In this document: in pieces, positions 8,806-20,910 of the stretch
Layout: each line of letters starts with the position of its first letter
Position numbering within the stretch: position 1 is the stretch's first letter
NCBI GenBank assembly: GCA_015486145.1
Contig: WFSH01000115.1
Span: 1-32,977, forward strand
Length of the DNA stretch: 32,977 nucleotides
Direction: 5' to 3'
Source of the DNA: Mesoaciditogaceae bacterium
Lineage (GTDB): Bacteria > Thermotogota > Thermotogae > Mesoaciditogales > Mesoaciditogaceae
Position numbers and translations under genes: made by a program
Notes under the pieces: model-generated
Seen by the model: only the letters and a program-made list of their open reading frames with translations
Told to the model about the DNA's origin: nothing
Databases searched by the model: none

Positions 8806-9317
8806 GAGCAAACCGTGCTGTCACTCTCAGATACGCAAGGGCACTTTTTGAATTGAAAGATGGGAAATGTTTGGAAGTCATTAGTGCTCTTTCTTCCATC
8901 AAAGACGAAAAAGTGAAACAGTTCGTGGGTGATCCCACCATTTTGGCAAAAGAAAAAGCGGAACTCATTGCACACGCTTTTAACACCAATAAAAAATGCG
9001 AGAACCTGCTAAGGGTGATATTTGAGCACAAACGTTTCCGAATGTTTCCTGAGTTGTACCAAACGGCGCGGGCTATGTGGTTAAGGGATAATGGAAAAGA
9101 GCAAGTGGTCGTGAGAAGTGCTCAGGTTCTTAATAAAGACGAGACAGATATGATCGTGAAGATCGTAAGGGAGATCAGAAAATCAGAGCCCATTCTAAAA
9201 GTGGTGCACGACCCGAAACTTCTGGCAGGAATCACCATAGATTTTGAAGATTCAGTTGTGGATCTTAGCGTTTCAGGTGCACTTGAAAAAGCTGCCAGCT
9301 TTATGTATGGAGGGTGA
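8802..9317 (+). CDS. atpH: F1Fo ATP synthase subunit delta
   Basis: RYARALFEL N-terminus and DPKLLAGITIDFEDSVVDLSVSGALEK C-terminus. Confidence 0.94.
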   Translation: MRANRAVTLRYARALFELKDGKCLEVISALSSIKDEKVKQFVGDPTILAKEKAELIAHAFNTNKKCENLLRVIFEHKRFRMFPELYQTARAMWLRDNGKEQVVVRSAQVLNKDETDMIVKIVREIRKSEPILKVVHDPKLLAGITIDFEDSVVDLSVSGALEKAASFMYGG

Positions 9318-9321
9318 TTGA

Positions 9322-10833
9322 ATGCGCATAAATCCAGATGAAATCACGAGAGTTCTTCGTGAAAAAATAGAGAGTTTTGAGAATCTTCCCAATCTTAAAG
9401 AAGTGGGGCGTGTTATTCAAGTTGGTGATGGCATAGCACGTGTCTACGGTCTTGAAAACGTGATGTCCAACGAGCTGGTGAAATTTCAAAACAAGAGCAT
9501 GGGAATCGCTATAAATCTTGAAGAGGACAACGTTGGTGTGGTTATTCTTGGGGAATACAAAAACATCAAAGAGGGAGATCTCGTCGAAAGGACGCACAAA
9601 ATAGTTGAAGTTCCGGTTGGTGATGAACTTGTTGGCAGAGTCATCGATCCGTTGGGAAATCCTTTAGATGGTGGAAGCCCAATATTGGCAAAAAAAACTC
9701 GTCCTATTGAGAAAAAGGCCGTTGGTATCATTGAGAGACAACCGGTTAACACGCCACTGCAGACCGGACTAAAATCCATAGACTCCATGATTCCAATAGG
9801 AAGGGGACAAAGGGAATTAATACTTGGTGATAGACAAACTGGTAAAACTGCCATTGCAGTTGATACCATCATCAATCAAAAGGGAAAAGGAGTTTACTGC
9901 ATATACGTGGCAATAGGACAAAAAGGTGCGGCAGTTGCAAGAACTGTTGAAAAGTTTAGACAATACGGAGCTATGGAATATACAACCGTTGTGGTTGCAT
10001 CCGCGAGTGATCCGGCTCCAATGTTGTATCTTGCCCCATACACTGGGGTTGCAATTGCAGAAGAACTCATGTTTTCTGGAAAGGATGCACTCGTGGTTTA
10101 CGATGATCTGAGCAAGCACGCAGTTGCGTACAGGGAAATGTCACTTCTGCTAAGACGTCCGCCTGGTCGTGAGGCTTACCCAGGTGATATCTTTTACCTC
10201 CACTCTAGACTACTCGAACGTGCCGCTAAACTGAGTGATGATCTTGGTGGAGGCTCGATGACAGCCATTCCCATTGTAGAAACTCAGGCAAACGATGTGA
10301 GTGCATACATTCCGACAAATGTTATATCGATCACGGATGGTCAAATATACCTTGAACCGGGTCTTTTTTACTCTGGATTTAGGCCAGCAGTGAATGTTGG
10401 CCTGTCCGTTTCTCGTGTTGGCGGTGCTGCTCAGACAAAAGCCATGAAAAAAGTGGCGGGAAATCTCAGAATAGAATTGGCACAATATAGGGAATTAGAG
10501 GCTTTTTCCCAGTTTTCCAACGAACTAGATCCCTCAACTCAAGCTCAAATAACCAGAGGGCAACGTTTAATGGAACTTTTAAAGCAGGAGCAATACAGCC
10601 CCATGCCCCTTGAAGAGCAGGTGATCGTGTTGTTTGCAGCCGTTAACGGATATCTGGATGATCTTCCGGTTGAGTATGTCAAAAAGTTTGAGGATGAATT
10701 TCTCTCTTACATGAAAAAGAAGCATTTTGATGTTCTCAAGACTGTGGAACAAACAGGGGATCTCGATGAAAAAACAGCGGAATTACTTGAAGTCGCGATC
10801 GAAGATTTTAAAGAAAAATTCAAGGTGGTATAA
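9322..10833 (+). CDS. atpA: F1Fo ATP synthase subunit alpha
   Basis: [31 protein letters not shown]. Confidence 0.98.
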   Translation: MRINPDEITRVLREKIESFENLPNLKEVGRVIQVGDGIARVYGLENVMSNELVKFQNKSMGIAINLEEDNVGVVILGEYKNIKEGDLVERTHKIVEVPVGDELVGRVIDPLGNPLDGGSPILAKKTRPIEKKAVGIIERQPVNTPLQTGLKSIDSMIPIGRGQRELILGDRQTGKTAIAVDTIINQKGKGVYCIYVAIGQKGAAVARTVEKFRQYGAMEYTTVVVASASDPAPMLYLAPYTGVAIAEELMFSGKDALVVYDDLSKHAVAYREMSLLLRRPPGREAYPGDIFYLHSRLLERAAKLSDDLGGGSMTAIPIVETQANDVSAYIPTNVISITDGQIYLEPGLFYSGFRPAVNVGLSVSRVGGAAQTKAMKKVAGNLRIELAQYRELEAFSQFSNELDPSTQAQITRGQRLMELLKQEQYSPMPLEEQVIVLFAAVNGYLDDLPVEYVKKFEDEFLSYMKKKHFDVLKTVEQTGDLDEKTAELLEVAIEDFKEKFKVV

Positions 10834-13099
<2,266 letters not shown>

Positions 13100-13101
13100 A
13101 C

Positions 13102-13500
13102 GTGTTTCGAGTGATTATCATCACTCCAGAGAAACGGGCATTCGATGGAAAGGCACGTTTTGTAGAGTTTAAGACTGTTGAGGGTGCCATGGGTACACTT
13201 CAAAACAGAGCTCCTCTTATGGCGGCAATGGCAATTTCTGAACTTGAAATAACAGATGAAAACGGTAAAAAACAACTTTTTGCGATTCACGGGGGAATAT
13301 CTGAATTCTCCAACAACACTTTTACAATCATAACAGATTCTGCTGAGAGACCTGATGAGATAGATGTAGATCGCGTGAAGAACGCTTTAGAACATGCAAG
13401 AGTGGAACTTGAAACCATTGAGAGTGAGATTAGAAAAAAAGAAGTTGAAAGAAAGATTAAACACGCATTGGTACGTTTGAAAATCTCACAAAAGGATTGA
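13102..13500 (+). CDS. atpC: F1Fo ATP synthase subunit epsilon
   Basis: ITPEKRAFDGKARFVEFKTVEGAMGTLQNRAPLMAAM typical of epsilon; GTG start after atpD stop (ORF opens TTG 13096). Confidence 0.94.
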   Translation: MFRVIIITPEKRAFDGKARFVEFKTVEGAMGTLQNRAPLMAAMAISELEITDENGKKQLFAIHGGISEFSNNTFTIITDSAERPDEIDVDRVKNALEHARVELETIESEIRKKEVERKIKHALVRLKISQKD

Positions 13501-13510
13501 GGTGATGACG

Positions 13511-14533
13511 TTGAGGATAGCGATATTGACAGGCGGAGGAGACTGTCCAGGCCTCAATGCGGTTATCAGAGGAATAGTTAAAGCCAGAAGAGAAGAAGAT
13601 GAAATAATAGGAATTAGACGTGGGTGGAAGGGTGCCGTGGAGGGAACATTTGTGACCCTTTCAGATGATGATGTGGAAGGCATTCACCTTTTGGGTGGCA
13701 CAATCCTTGGTACATCAAGGGTAAATCCCTTCACCCTCGAAGGTGGCGTTGAGAAAGTAGAAAACAACCTCAAAAATGCCAAAGTAGATGCTTTGATCGC
13801 AATCGGAGGGGATGACACTTTAAGTGTGGCGGCCAGATTTTCTTCCAAGGGTTTAAAAGTGGTTGGGGTCCCTAAGACGATAGATAATGATGTATCCAAC
13901 ACCGATTACACTTTTGGCTTTCACACCGCTGTTAATGTTGGCGCAGACGCCATAGATCGTCTTCAATCCACAGCCAAGTCTCATGAACGTATAATTTTTG
14001 TGGAACTCATGGGAAGGGAAGCTGGATGGATAACGGTAGAGGCCGGGCTTGCCGCAGGCGCTCATCTCATTTTGATACCAGAGTTTCCAAGGACGTTAGA
14101 AGAAATTGTGAAGATACTCGACGAAAGAATGAAAAAGAAAAGATACGCAGTGGTGGCCGTCGCAGAAGGTTTTAAGCCTACGGAACTTGAAACCGTTGTG
14201 GGGGACAAAACTACGATAGACGCATTTGGACACATAAAATTAGGGGGAATAGCACATTATTTGGCAGAGATAGTAGAGCAAAAAACGGGTTATGAGACCA
14301 GATCTGTGGTTTTGGGTCATCTTTTAAGAGGAGGTACTCCGACGGCGTTTGACAGAATTCTTGGGACTCGATACGGTGTTGAGGCTATAAAACTGGTACA
14401 AAAAAGTGATTTTGGACGTATGGTAGCACTGCGTGGGAATGAAATCATTTCCATACCATTGGAGTATGGTGTCGCAACCAAAAAAGCCGTACCGTATGAA
14501 TATTACAAACTTGCGGAGATGTTTTTTGGATGA
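13511..14533 (+). CDS. pfp: 6-phosphofructokinase, PPi-dependent signature
   Basis: TGGGDCPGLNAVIRG; IGGDDT and VPKTIDND (Asp and Lys where ATP-PFKs carry Gly). TTG start with RBS gaggtgat (ORF opens 13502). Confidence 0.92.
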   Translation: MRIAILTGGGDCPGLNAVIRGIVKARREEDEIIGIRRGWKGAVEGTFVTLSDDDVEGIHLLGGTILGTSRVNPFTLEGGVEKVENNLKNAKVDALIAIGGDDTLSVAARFSSKGLKVVGVPKTIDNDVSNTDYTFGFHTAVNVGADAIDRLQSTAKSHERIIFVELMGREAGWITVEAGLAAGAHLILIPEFPRTLEEIVKILDERMKKKRYAVVAVAEGFKPTELETVVGDKTTIDAFGHIKLGGIAHYLAEIVEQKTGYETRSVVLGHLLRGGTPTAFDRILGTRYGVEAIKLVQKSDFGRMVALRGNEIISIPLEYGVATKKAVPYEYYKLAEMFFG

Positions 14534-15054
14534 AAGGGGAACATCCTTTTGTAAAATGGGCAATAAAAGTGATAGAATTTAAAGTTAGGGATGGAATAGA
14601 GTTAAAGCCAAACCCGAAGGAGTTGCCAGCGGAACTTTTTGAACGAAGAGCGGGCGTGTTTGTGACGCTTCACAAATCGACTGGCGAGTTGAGGGGTTGT
14701 ATAGGAACATTTTTACCTACAACCCAAGATATTGCTCATGAAATAGCACAAAATGCGATCTCGGCGGCTTTAGAAGATCCAAGATTTGAACCTGTCAGCG
14801 AGAAAGAGCTGAGCTCTTTAGTTGTGAGTGTGGACGTGCTTTCAACACCAGAGGAAGTGAGAACAATAGATGAGCTCGACCCCCGGAAGTACGGGATAAT
14901 AGTTGAAAGTGGTTGGAGAAGGGGATTGCTACTTCCCGACCTCGAAGGAGTTGACACGATCGAGCAGCAAATTCGCATTGCTAAAATGAAAGCGGGTATT
15001 CATGAGCGAGAAAGTGTCAAGATTTACCGTTTTACCGTGGAAAGATACCATTGA
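14530..15054 (+). CDS. AMMECR1-domain protein (AmmeMemoRadiSam system protein A-like)
   Basis: GVFVTLHKSTGELRGCIGTFLPT...AAL.DPRFEPV...LPDLEGVDT. Confidence 0.92.
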   Translation: MKGEHPFVKWAIKVIEFKVRDGIELKPNPKELPAELFERRAGVFVTLHKSTGELRGCIGTFLPTTQDIAHEIAQNAISAALEDPRFEPVSEKELSSLVVSVDVLSTPEEVRTIDELDPRKYGIIVESGWRRGLLLPDLEGVDTIEQQIRIAKMKAGIHERESVKIYRFTVERYH

Positions 15055-15073
15055 TAAAGAGGTGGGGCAGCGA

Positions 15074-15721
15074 ATGGTAGAGAAGAATGTCGAGGAATTG
15101 GAGAAGGTGTTAACGTCTCTTGACGGTATCGAAAAAGCCAAAGTGATAGTCGATGAAGATACGGGGGAGATGAAAGAAATACACGTTCTCTCTTCCGTAG
15201 ATAAGAGTTCGAAACAGATTGTCAGAGACATAGAGACGGCTATTCTCACGATCGTTGGTGAGAGAATAGATAGAAGAATAATAAGTGTCGCTCAGATGAG
15301 TGGTAAGTATCTAAAAAACGGAGAAAAGAACGGAAATGGGGACAATTTTAGGATTGAGTCCGTTGGTTTTTCTGAAGATGGTATTGAAATAGAAGTGAAC
15401 GTTGGAATAACGAAGGGCAGTGCGATAAAAGAAATTTCAAAACGCGGTGGTAAATCATTTAAAAATGTCCTTAAATTATCGGCAGAATCAGCAATAGAAG
15501 CGATTGAAGGATTGATGACATCGGAAGTTCGCCTCACTTTGGATGAAATCAGAGAGGTCTCCACAGGTGAGAAAAGGTTCTTTCTTGGTGTAATGACCGT
15601 TCTAAAAGTTGGTGGAATGAGTAAAGAACTCGTCTTTGCTGGAGCCATTGGTTTCAACCCAGTCAAGAATGTGGCTGAAGCCGTGGTTGATAAAGTGAAT
15701 TCCACGAGTTTGGATTTTTAA
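15074..15721 (+). CDS. Conserved hypothetical protein
   Basis: VEELEKVLTSLDGIEKAKVIVDEDTGEMKEIHVLSSVDKSSKQIVRDIETAILTIVGERIDRRIISVAQM; this N-terminal pattern is familiar from uncharacterised bacterial proteins. ORF opens 15002, but ATG 15074 lies just after the upstream stop and has a nearby gaggtgggg. Confidence 0.75.
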   Translation: MVEKNVEELEKVLTSLDGIEKAKVIVDEDTGEMKEIHVLSSVDKSSKQIVRDIETAILTIVGERIDRRIISVAQMSGKYLKNGEKNGNGDNFRIESVGFSEDGIEIEVNVGITKGSAIKEISKRGGKSFKNVLKLSAESAIEAIEGLMTSEVRLTLDEIREVSTGEKRFFLGVMTVLKVGGMSKELVFAGAIGFNPVKNVAEAVVDKVNSTSLDF

Positions 15722-15736
15722 GAAGGTGATGGGTGG

Positions 15737-16549
15737 TTGGCAAAGGTATACGTCTTAACCTCTGGAAAGGGTGGAGTTGGCAAAACAACTCTCACGGCGA
15801 ATTTGGGAGCAACCATGGCACTTAAAGGAGAAAGAGTGGCTTTGGTGGATGCCGACATAGGCCTAAAAAATTTGGATGTTGTGATGGGCTTGGAAAACAG
15901 AATCGTTTATACGTTGATAGATGTTGCCAACGGTAAAGTACAAGTATTCGACGCCCTTGTTAGACATAAGCAACTTAAAAATTTGAGTTTGCTTCCCGCT
16001 TCTCAAATTGCCACCAAAGAGATGATATCTCCAGATGACATGAAGAGAATAATAGGAGAAATGAAAGAGAGGTTCGATTACATTTTTGTGGATTGTCCAG
16101 CTGGCATAGAAAGGGGATTCAGAAATGCCGTTGCTGGCGCAGATGAAGCTCTGATCGTAACTACTCCCGAGCTTCCAGCGATAACCGATGCCGATAGGGT
16201 AATTGGATTACTGGAGAACATGGGATTTGAAGACGAAAAGATACATCTGATAGTTAACAGGTTTAAACCGCATATGGTGAAAAACGGAGATATGCTTAAC
16301 ATTGATGATATAAAATCTGCCCTTTCTATAGAAGTTATGGGAATAGTTCCAGATTCTGAAGAAGTTATAATTTCCACAAATAAAGGTGTTCCGCTCTCGC
16401 TAAATGGAGCTGACAGTAGAATGATCAAAATTCTTGACGGAATAGTTCGAAGACTCGAAGGTGAAGATGTTCCGATTCCAAATCTCAACGATTTGACAGA
16501 AAAAAACAATTTATGGAACGCCATAAAATCGCTTTTCAGACGTCGTTGA
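15737..16549 (+). CDS. minD: Septum site-determining ATPase MinD
   Basis: VLTSGKGGVGKTTLTANLGATMA, DADIGLKNLDVVMGLENRIVYT, VDCPAGIERGFRNA, C-terminal amphipathic helix NNLWNAIKSLFRRR. Confidence 0.96.
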   Translation: MAKVYVLTSGKGGVGKTTLTANLGATMALKGERVALVDADIGLKNLDVVMGLENRIVYTLIDVANGKVQVFDALVRHKQLKNLSLLPASQIATKEMISPDDMKRIIGEMKERFDYIFVDCPAGIERGFRNAVAGADEALIVTTPELPAITDADRVIGLLENMGFEDEKIHLIVNRFKPHMVKNGDMLNIDDIKSALSIEVMGIVPDSEEVIISTNKGVPLSLNGADSRMIKILDGIVRRLEGEDVPIPNLNDLTEKNNLWNAIKSLFRRR

Positions 16550-16566
16550 ATCGGAGATGAGTGATA

Positions 16567-16854
16567 ATGAGCTTTTTCAGTATATTCACAAGAAGAAAAA
16601 GACACAAAGAATCCAAAGCGCGTGACTCCGCAAGAGAAAGGCTTAAGTCTCTTGTGGGTAACGGAAGGCGCATGGTTTATAGGATAGACGATTTTGAAAG
16701 TCCAGAAGAACTTGCGGGGAAAGCGGAAAAGATAAAAGATGAAATACAAAAAAAAGCTTCTCAACTTTTCAACACCGATGAGAAAAAAGTCAAAGTTGTT
16801 GTTGAAGAACACAACGGCTATGTTATTATAATAGCAAATATAAATTTTGAGTGA
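16567..16854 (+). CDS. minE: Cell division topological specificity factor MinE
   Basis: Follows minD; small protein with N-terminal amphipathic segment MSFFSIFTRRKRHKESKARDSARERLKSLV typical of MinE. Confidence 0.9.
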   Translation: MSFFSIFTRRKRHKESKARDSARERLKSLVGNGRRMVYRIDDFESPEELAGKAEKIKDEIQKKASQLFNTDEKKVKVVVEEHNGYVIIIANINFE

Positions 16855-16862
16855 GATTATTT

Positions 16863-17258
16863 ATGGAAGAGATAAAAATAAGAAGTTTGGAACATTTTGA
16901 GTTCATAGATGTAACTTCGAAAATTCAAGATATCGTACGTAAAAGTGGTAAGAAGGAGGGCATGTGTTACCTTTATGTTCCTCACACCACTGCTGCGATT
17001 ACGATCAACGAAAATGCAGATCCTGCCGTGAAGAATGACATAATTTCCACCTTTCAAAAGATCGTGCCGTGGAATTGGGACTACACGCATTTGGAAGGGA
17101 ACTCGGCCGCTCATATACTTTCAACTGTTGTTGGAGTTTCAATTGCCATACCAATTTCAAAAAATGAATTAGTACTTGGGGTATGGCAGGGAATTTACTT
17201 TTGTGAATTTGATGGACCACGCAACAGGCGTTTGATCGTTTCGATCGTGGGGGAGTGA
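16863..17258 (+). CDS. YjbQ/UPF0047 family protein
   Basis: CYLYVPHTTAAITINENADPAVKNDI...HLEGNSAAHILSTVVG...LGVWQGIYFCEFDGPRNRRLIVSIVG. Confidence 0.95.
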   Translation: MEEIKIRSLEHFEFIDVTSKIQDIVRKSGKKEGMCYLYVPHTTAAITINENADPAVKNDIISTFQKIVPWNWDYTHLEGNSAAHILSTVVGVSIAIPISKNELVLGVWQGIYFCEFDGPRNRRLIVSIVGE

Positions 17259-17260
17259 AT

Positions 17261-18007
17261 ATGAAAAAACTTTATTTTTTGTTCATCGGATTGTTGATTT
17301 TGCCGGCAATTTTTGCGTTCGCGATTGATTTCCCACCTGAAAGTGTCATGAATTTCAATCCAGCGTACATGGTGACAAATTCAAAGTGGTTGATCTCGTA
17401 CGAGACATATTTTGGTGATGCCATGGATTTAGTGGTGTTTCAGCCCTTCCAAAACGGTTTTGCAGGTGAGGTTGGACTGTACGCAAATGGAAAAACAAAT
17501 GGAGTTATCTATTCAGTGGCGTCCTCAATTGGAAAAGTGGCCTTGGGAACCAAGTTTGACCTTTCGTTTGTTGGAACATCTCTCCACGTAAATACGGGTT
17601 TTGGAGTTGTTCAAGAGGTGTGGAAAAACGCCGATCTTGAACTTCGAGTTCCGAACACCGTTACTTACATTTACGATAAAGGTTTCTCAGTTAACACCAA
17701 TTTCCAACTGGCACTTAGTCTCGTTTTTAAAAATTGGAATGCCGCCGCATTTGCAGGGGTAACATACCCATGGGTGAAAACTGGTTTTTGGGGTGGAATA
17801 TCGTTCTTGGGTGCCCAACTCTTTGGGCGATACACCTATGAATACGATTCGGAATTGTCTTCAGCTGTGAATGAACAAATTTTTGATCTGACGGTGCAAT
17901 ACTCTGTGGGTGCAATGAAATTCGCCTACATGTTTGAGAATGACAAACATTCCAGTCCATCTCTGAGTACCAAGACCAACGGGTTGAGATTTACGGTGGA
18001 ATGGTGA
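17261..18007 (+). CDS. Secreted/outer-envelope beta-barrel-like protein, uncharacterised
   Basis: Signal peptide MKKLYFLFIGLLILPAIFAFA; alternating hydrophobic/aromatic strands; terminal ...GLRFTVEW. Confidence 0.6.
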   Translation: MKKLYFLFIGLLILPAIFAFAIDFPPESVMNFNPAYMVTNSKWLISYETYFGDAMDLVVFQPFQNGFAGEVGLYANGKTNGVIYSVASSIGKVALGTKFDLSFVGTSLHVNTGFGVVQEVWKNADLELRVPNTVTYIYDKGFSVNTNFQLALSLVFKNWNAAAFAGVTYPWVKTGFWGGISFLGAQLFGRYTYEYDSELSSAVNEQIFDLTVQYSVGAMKFAYMFENDKHSSPSLSTKTNGLRFTVEW

Positions 18008-18013
18008 ATTGAT

Positions 18014-19261
18014 TTGTTTATAGACAAGGCACGAATATACGTTATTTCTGGTCATGGAGGCAACGGGGCCGTCAGTTTCAGAAGAGAAAAATTCGTTCCC
18101 AAAGGTGGTCCGGATGGCGGAGATGGTGGAAACGGTGGTTCCGTGATCATCAGGGCAACATCTTCTATGAAAACACTTGTGAATTTTAATCACAAAAAGT
18201 ATTTTAAGGCCGCCTCTGGAGAGAATGGAAAAGGTTCAAACATGCATGGCAAATCGGCTGAAGATCTTGTGATACACGTTCCCACGGGTACAGTTGTAAA
18301 AGTGGAAGGAGTTACAATTGCGGATTTAGATGAGCCTGGAAAAAGTGTGGTTGTTGCCAAAGGCGGAAGAGGCGGAAGGGGAAACTCTCATTTCACCAAT
18401 TCGGTAAGGCAAGCTCCAACCATAGCCGAAAATGGAGAACTGGGTGAAGAACATGTGGTGGAGTTGGAGTTAAAAGTTTTGGCAGACGTGGGACTCGTGG
18501 GACTTCCAAATGTTGGTAAGTCTTCTCTCATATCGGCTATGAGTAATGCACATCCAAAGATTGCGGATTACCCTTTTACGACGCTTACTCCAGTACTCGG
18601 AAAAGTGGAAATGGGTTTTGGAAAATCTTACGTTTTGGTTGATATTCCAGGTTTAATAGAAGGCGCCCACAAAGGAACGGGACTGGGCGATGAGTTTTTG
18701 CGCCATGTTGAACGTACACGCGTGATTGCGCATGTTATAGATCTAACGAGCAAAAATCACCTCAAAAATTATAAGATAGTTGAAGAGGAGATGGAAAAAT
18801 ACGAAACTTCTCTGATAAAGAGGCCAGAGGTGATCGTACTCAACAAGGCAGATCTTGTGTCTGAAGACAAAATAGACGCCGTTTCAAAACTTTTCCCGAA
18901 TAAACGTGTTTTCGTCGTTTCTGCTTTAACGAGAAAGGGAATAGAACGGTTAAAAAAAGCACTTTACCACGAAGTACAAAATGCACCCATGATCGACTCT
19001 CAAATAAATGAAGAGGTGGAAAACAAGGCGATCATCACAACAGCTTCTATCACCGTTGAAAAAGAGGGCGGTGTTTTTGTTGTGAAGGGAGAGAAAGTTG
19101 ACAGACTTTTGCACAAGTACCAAATATCTTACCCGGATGCCATGGAATTGTTCATGAAAAAAATCGACGCACTCGGTTTAGAAAAGTTGCTTCAAAATGC
19201 AGGTGTAAAAGAAGGTGACACCGTGGTGATCGGTGACATGGAATTTGAATATCGCACATGA
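18014..19261 (+). CDS. obg: GTPase Obg/CgtA
   Basis: GGDGGNGGSVIIRA, GLPNVGKSSLISAMSNAHPKIADYPFTTLTPVLG, DIPGLIEGAHKGTGLG; C-terminal OCT-like domain. Confidence 0.97.
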   Translation: MFIDKARIYVISGHGGNGAVSFRREKFVPKGGPDGGDGGNGGSVIIRATSSMKTLVNFNHKKYFKAASGENGKGSNMHGKSAEDLVIHVPTGTVVKVEGVTIADLDEPGKSVVVAKGGRGGRGNSHFTNSVRQAPTIAENGELGEEHVVELELKVLADVGLVGLPNVGKSSLISAMSNAHPKIADYPFTTLTPVLGKVEMGFGKSYVLVDIPGLIEGAHKGTGLGDEFLRHVERTRVIAHVIDLTSKNHLKNYKIVEEEMEKYETSLIKRPEVIVLNKADLVSEDKIDAVSKLFPNKRVFVVSALTRKGIERLKKALYHEVQNAPMIDSQINEEVENKAIITTASITVEKEGGVFVVKGEKVDRLLHKYQISYPDAMELFMKKIDALGLEKLLQNAGVKEGDTVVIGDMEFEYRT

Positions 19262-19875
19262 AAATAGGTATATATGGAGGAACCTTTGATCCCATTCACA
19301 ATGGCCATTTGATGATTTCCACCTTAGCACTGGAGAATTTGAATTTGGACAGGCTTGTGATCATGCCATCGTACATATCACCACATAAAAAAGGCGTTAT
19401 CAACGCCGATTTTGATACGAGATTTAAATGGGTGAAAAAGGCTTTTAAAGGAATAAATAAAATAGAAGTTTCCGATTATGAGGGAAGAAAGGGAGACATT
19501 TCTTACACTTTCAACACCATCTGTCATTTTGAAAAGATCTACGATAAAATCCTTTATGTTATGGGAGAAGATAGTTTTGTCGATATTGAAAAATGGTACA
19601 AGTACAAAGAATTTCTTGAGAAAGTTGAACTGTGGATCTATCCTCGTTATTGTGAACGGAAATACCTTTCTCCACTCCTTGAAAGGTTGGGAGAATTTTC
19701 GACAAACGTTCATATTTTGAAAAATGTGCCACTTTTCCAAATTTCTTCGACGTTCATAAGGGAAAGGATAAAAGCTGGATTGCCAATAAAGGGCTACGTT
19801 CCTGAAGAAATACGAAGAGAGGTTATCGATTTTTACAACGGCACAAAAAATCATGGGAGGGGAAAAGATGCATGA
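19258..19875 (+). CDS. nadD: Nicotinate-nucleotide adenylyltransferase
   Basis: GIYGGTFDPIHNGHLMIS, MPSYISPHKK, MGEDSFVDIEKWYKYKE, ISSTFIRERIKAG. Confidence 0.93.
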   Translation: MKIGIYGGTFDPIHNGHLMISTLALENLNLDRLVIMPSYISPHKKGVINADFDTRFKWVKKAFKGINKIEVSDYEGRKGDISYTFNTICHFEKIYDKILYVMGEDSFVDIEKWYKYKEFLEKVELWIYPRYCERKYLSPLLERLGEFSTNVHILKNVPLFQISSTFIRERIKAGLPIKGYVPEEIRREVIDFYNGTKNHGRGKDA

Positions 19876-20902
19876 GATCGTAAATGTGACTTTTGAATTG
19901 AAAACTTACGAGTATATTGAACCTTTTAGAATAGCGAACAATGTTGAAAATAAAGCGCACAACGTGGAAGTTAAAGTGTATTTGAAAGATGGTGCTGTTG
20001 GAATAGGTGAGGCTTCGCCGTCTTACAGAGTTAACGGAGAAAGGGTTTCCGCTTTACTTGCGCTGGAAGATGATGTTAAGGAGATGATCTCGGGAGAGGA
20101 TGTTAAAAATTACAGACGCATCTTTAACATTATGGATGGTCTTTCAAGAACTGCCCCTAGTGTAAAAGCCGCCGTTCAATATGCCACTTTAGACGCCTTG
20201 AGCGCCATTTGGAACGCGCCGGTTTATCAGATACTTGGTGGGCACAAGAATAGAATTCACACCGACAAAACGATTGGAATAGATACTCTCAATGTGATGG
20301 TGGAAAAAGCTCGCAAAACTTTTGAGGAAGGGTTTAAAACTTTAAAGATAAAAATTGGCGAAAATTTGAAAGAAGATATAGAAAAAATGGTGGCTATTTC
20401 CGAAGCTACACCTGAGGCATCTTACATAGTTGATGCCAATCAAGGTTACACCACAAAGACGGCCGTGCAATTTGCTCAAGAGGTTTACAGACAAAATGTT
20501 AATGTGGTTGTTTTTGAGCAACCCATCATGTGGAATGATCACGATGGGTTGAAACTTTTAAGATATGCCTCTCCATTCCCAATTGCCGCGGATGAGAGCG
20601 CCAAAACAAAACACGATGTTTACGACCTGATTCGAAATGAATGTGTAGATTTTGTGAATATAAAATTGATGAAATCCGGACTCTCAGATGCGTTGAGCAT
20701 TGTGGAATTGGCGAAAACGACCAACATAGGACTCATGATAGGATGCATGGGTGAATCCAGCGTGGGAATAAATCAGAGTGTTCATTTCGCAGCCGGAACG
20801 GGTGCATTTTCTTACCACGATCTCGATTCTCACATGATGTTAAAAGAAAACTTTCGTGGAAAGTTTAAACAAGAGAGAGATAATCTTATACCAACGCTTT
20901 GA
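19868..20902 (+). CDS. Enolase-superfamily dipeptide (L-Ala-D/L-Glu) epimerase-like
   Basis: KTLKIKIG (KxK), YIVDANQGY, VFEQPI, AADESAKT, NIKLMKSGL, and DLDSHMML typical of dipeptide epimerases. Confidence 0.88.
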   Translation: MHEIVNVTFELKTYEYIEPFRIANNVENKAHNVEVKVYLKDGAVGIGEASPSYRVNGERVSALLALEDDVKEMISGEDVKNYRRIFNIMDGLSRTAPSVKAAVQYATLDALSAIWNAPVYQILGGHKNRIHTDKTIGIDTLNVMVEKARKTFEEGFKTLKIKIGENLKEDIEKMVAISEATPEASYIVDANQGYTTKTAVQFAQEVYRQNVNVVVFEQPIMWNDHDGLKLLRYASPFPIAADESAKTKHDVYDLIRNECVDFVNIKLMKSGLSDALSIVELAKTTNIGLMIGCMGESSVGINQSVHFAAGTGAFSYHDLDSHMMLKENFRGKFKQERDNLIPTL

Positions 20903-20910
20903 GGTGTGTT

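Noticed and set aside
9301-10119. Antisense ORFs within atpA (9301-9597, 9486-9875, 9817-10119)
   Set aside because: Spurious ORFs opposite a highly conserved gene.
16078-16812. 244-aa - strand ORF antisense to minD/minE
   Set aside because: Long but Ser/Phe/Ile-rich antisense composition; minD and minE are unambiguous on the + strand.
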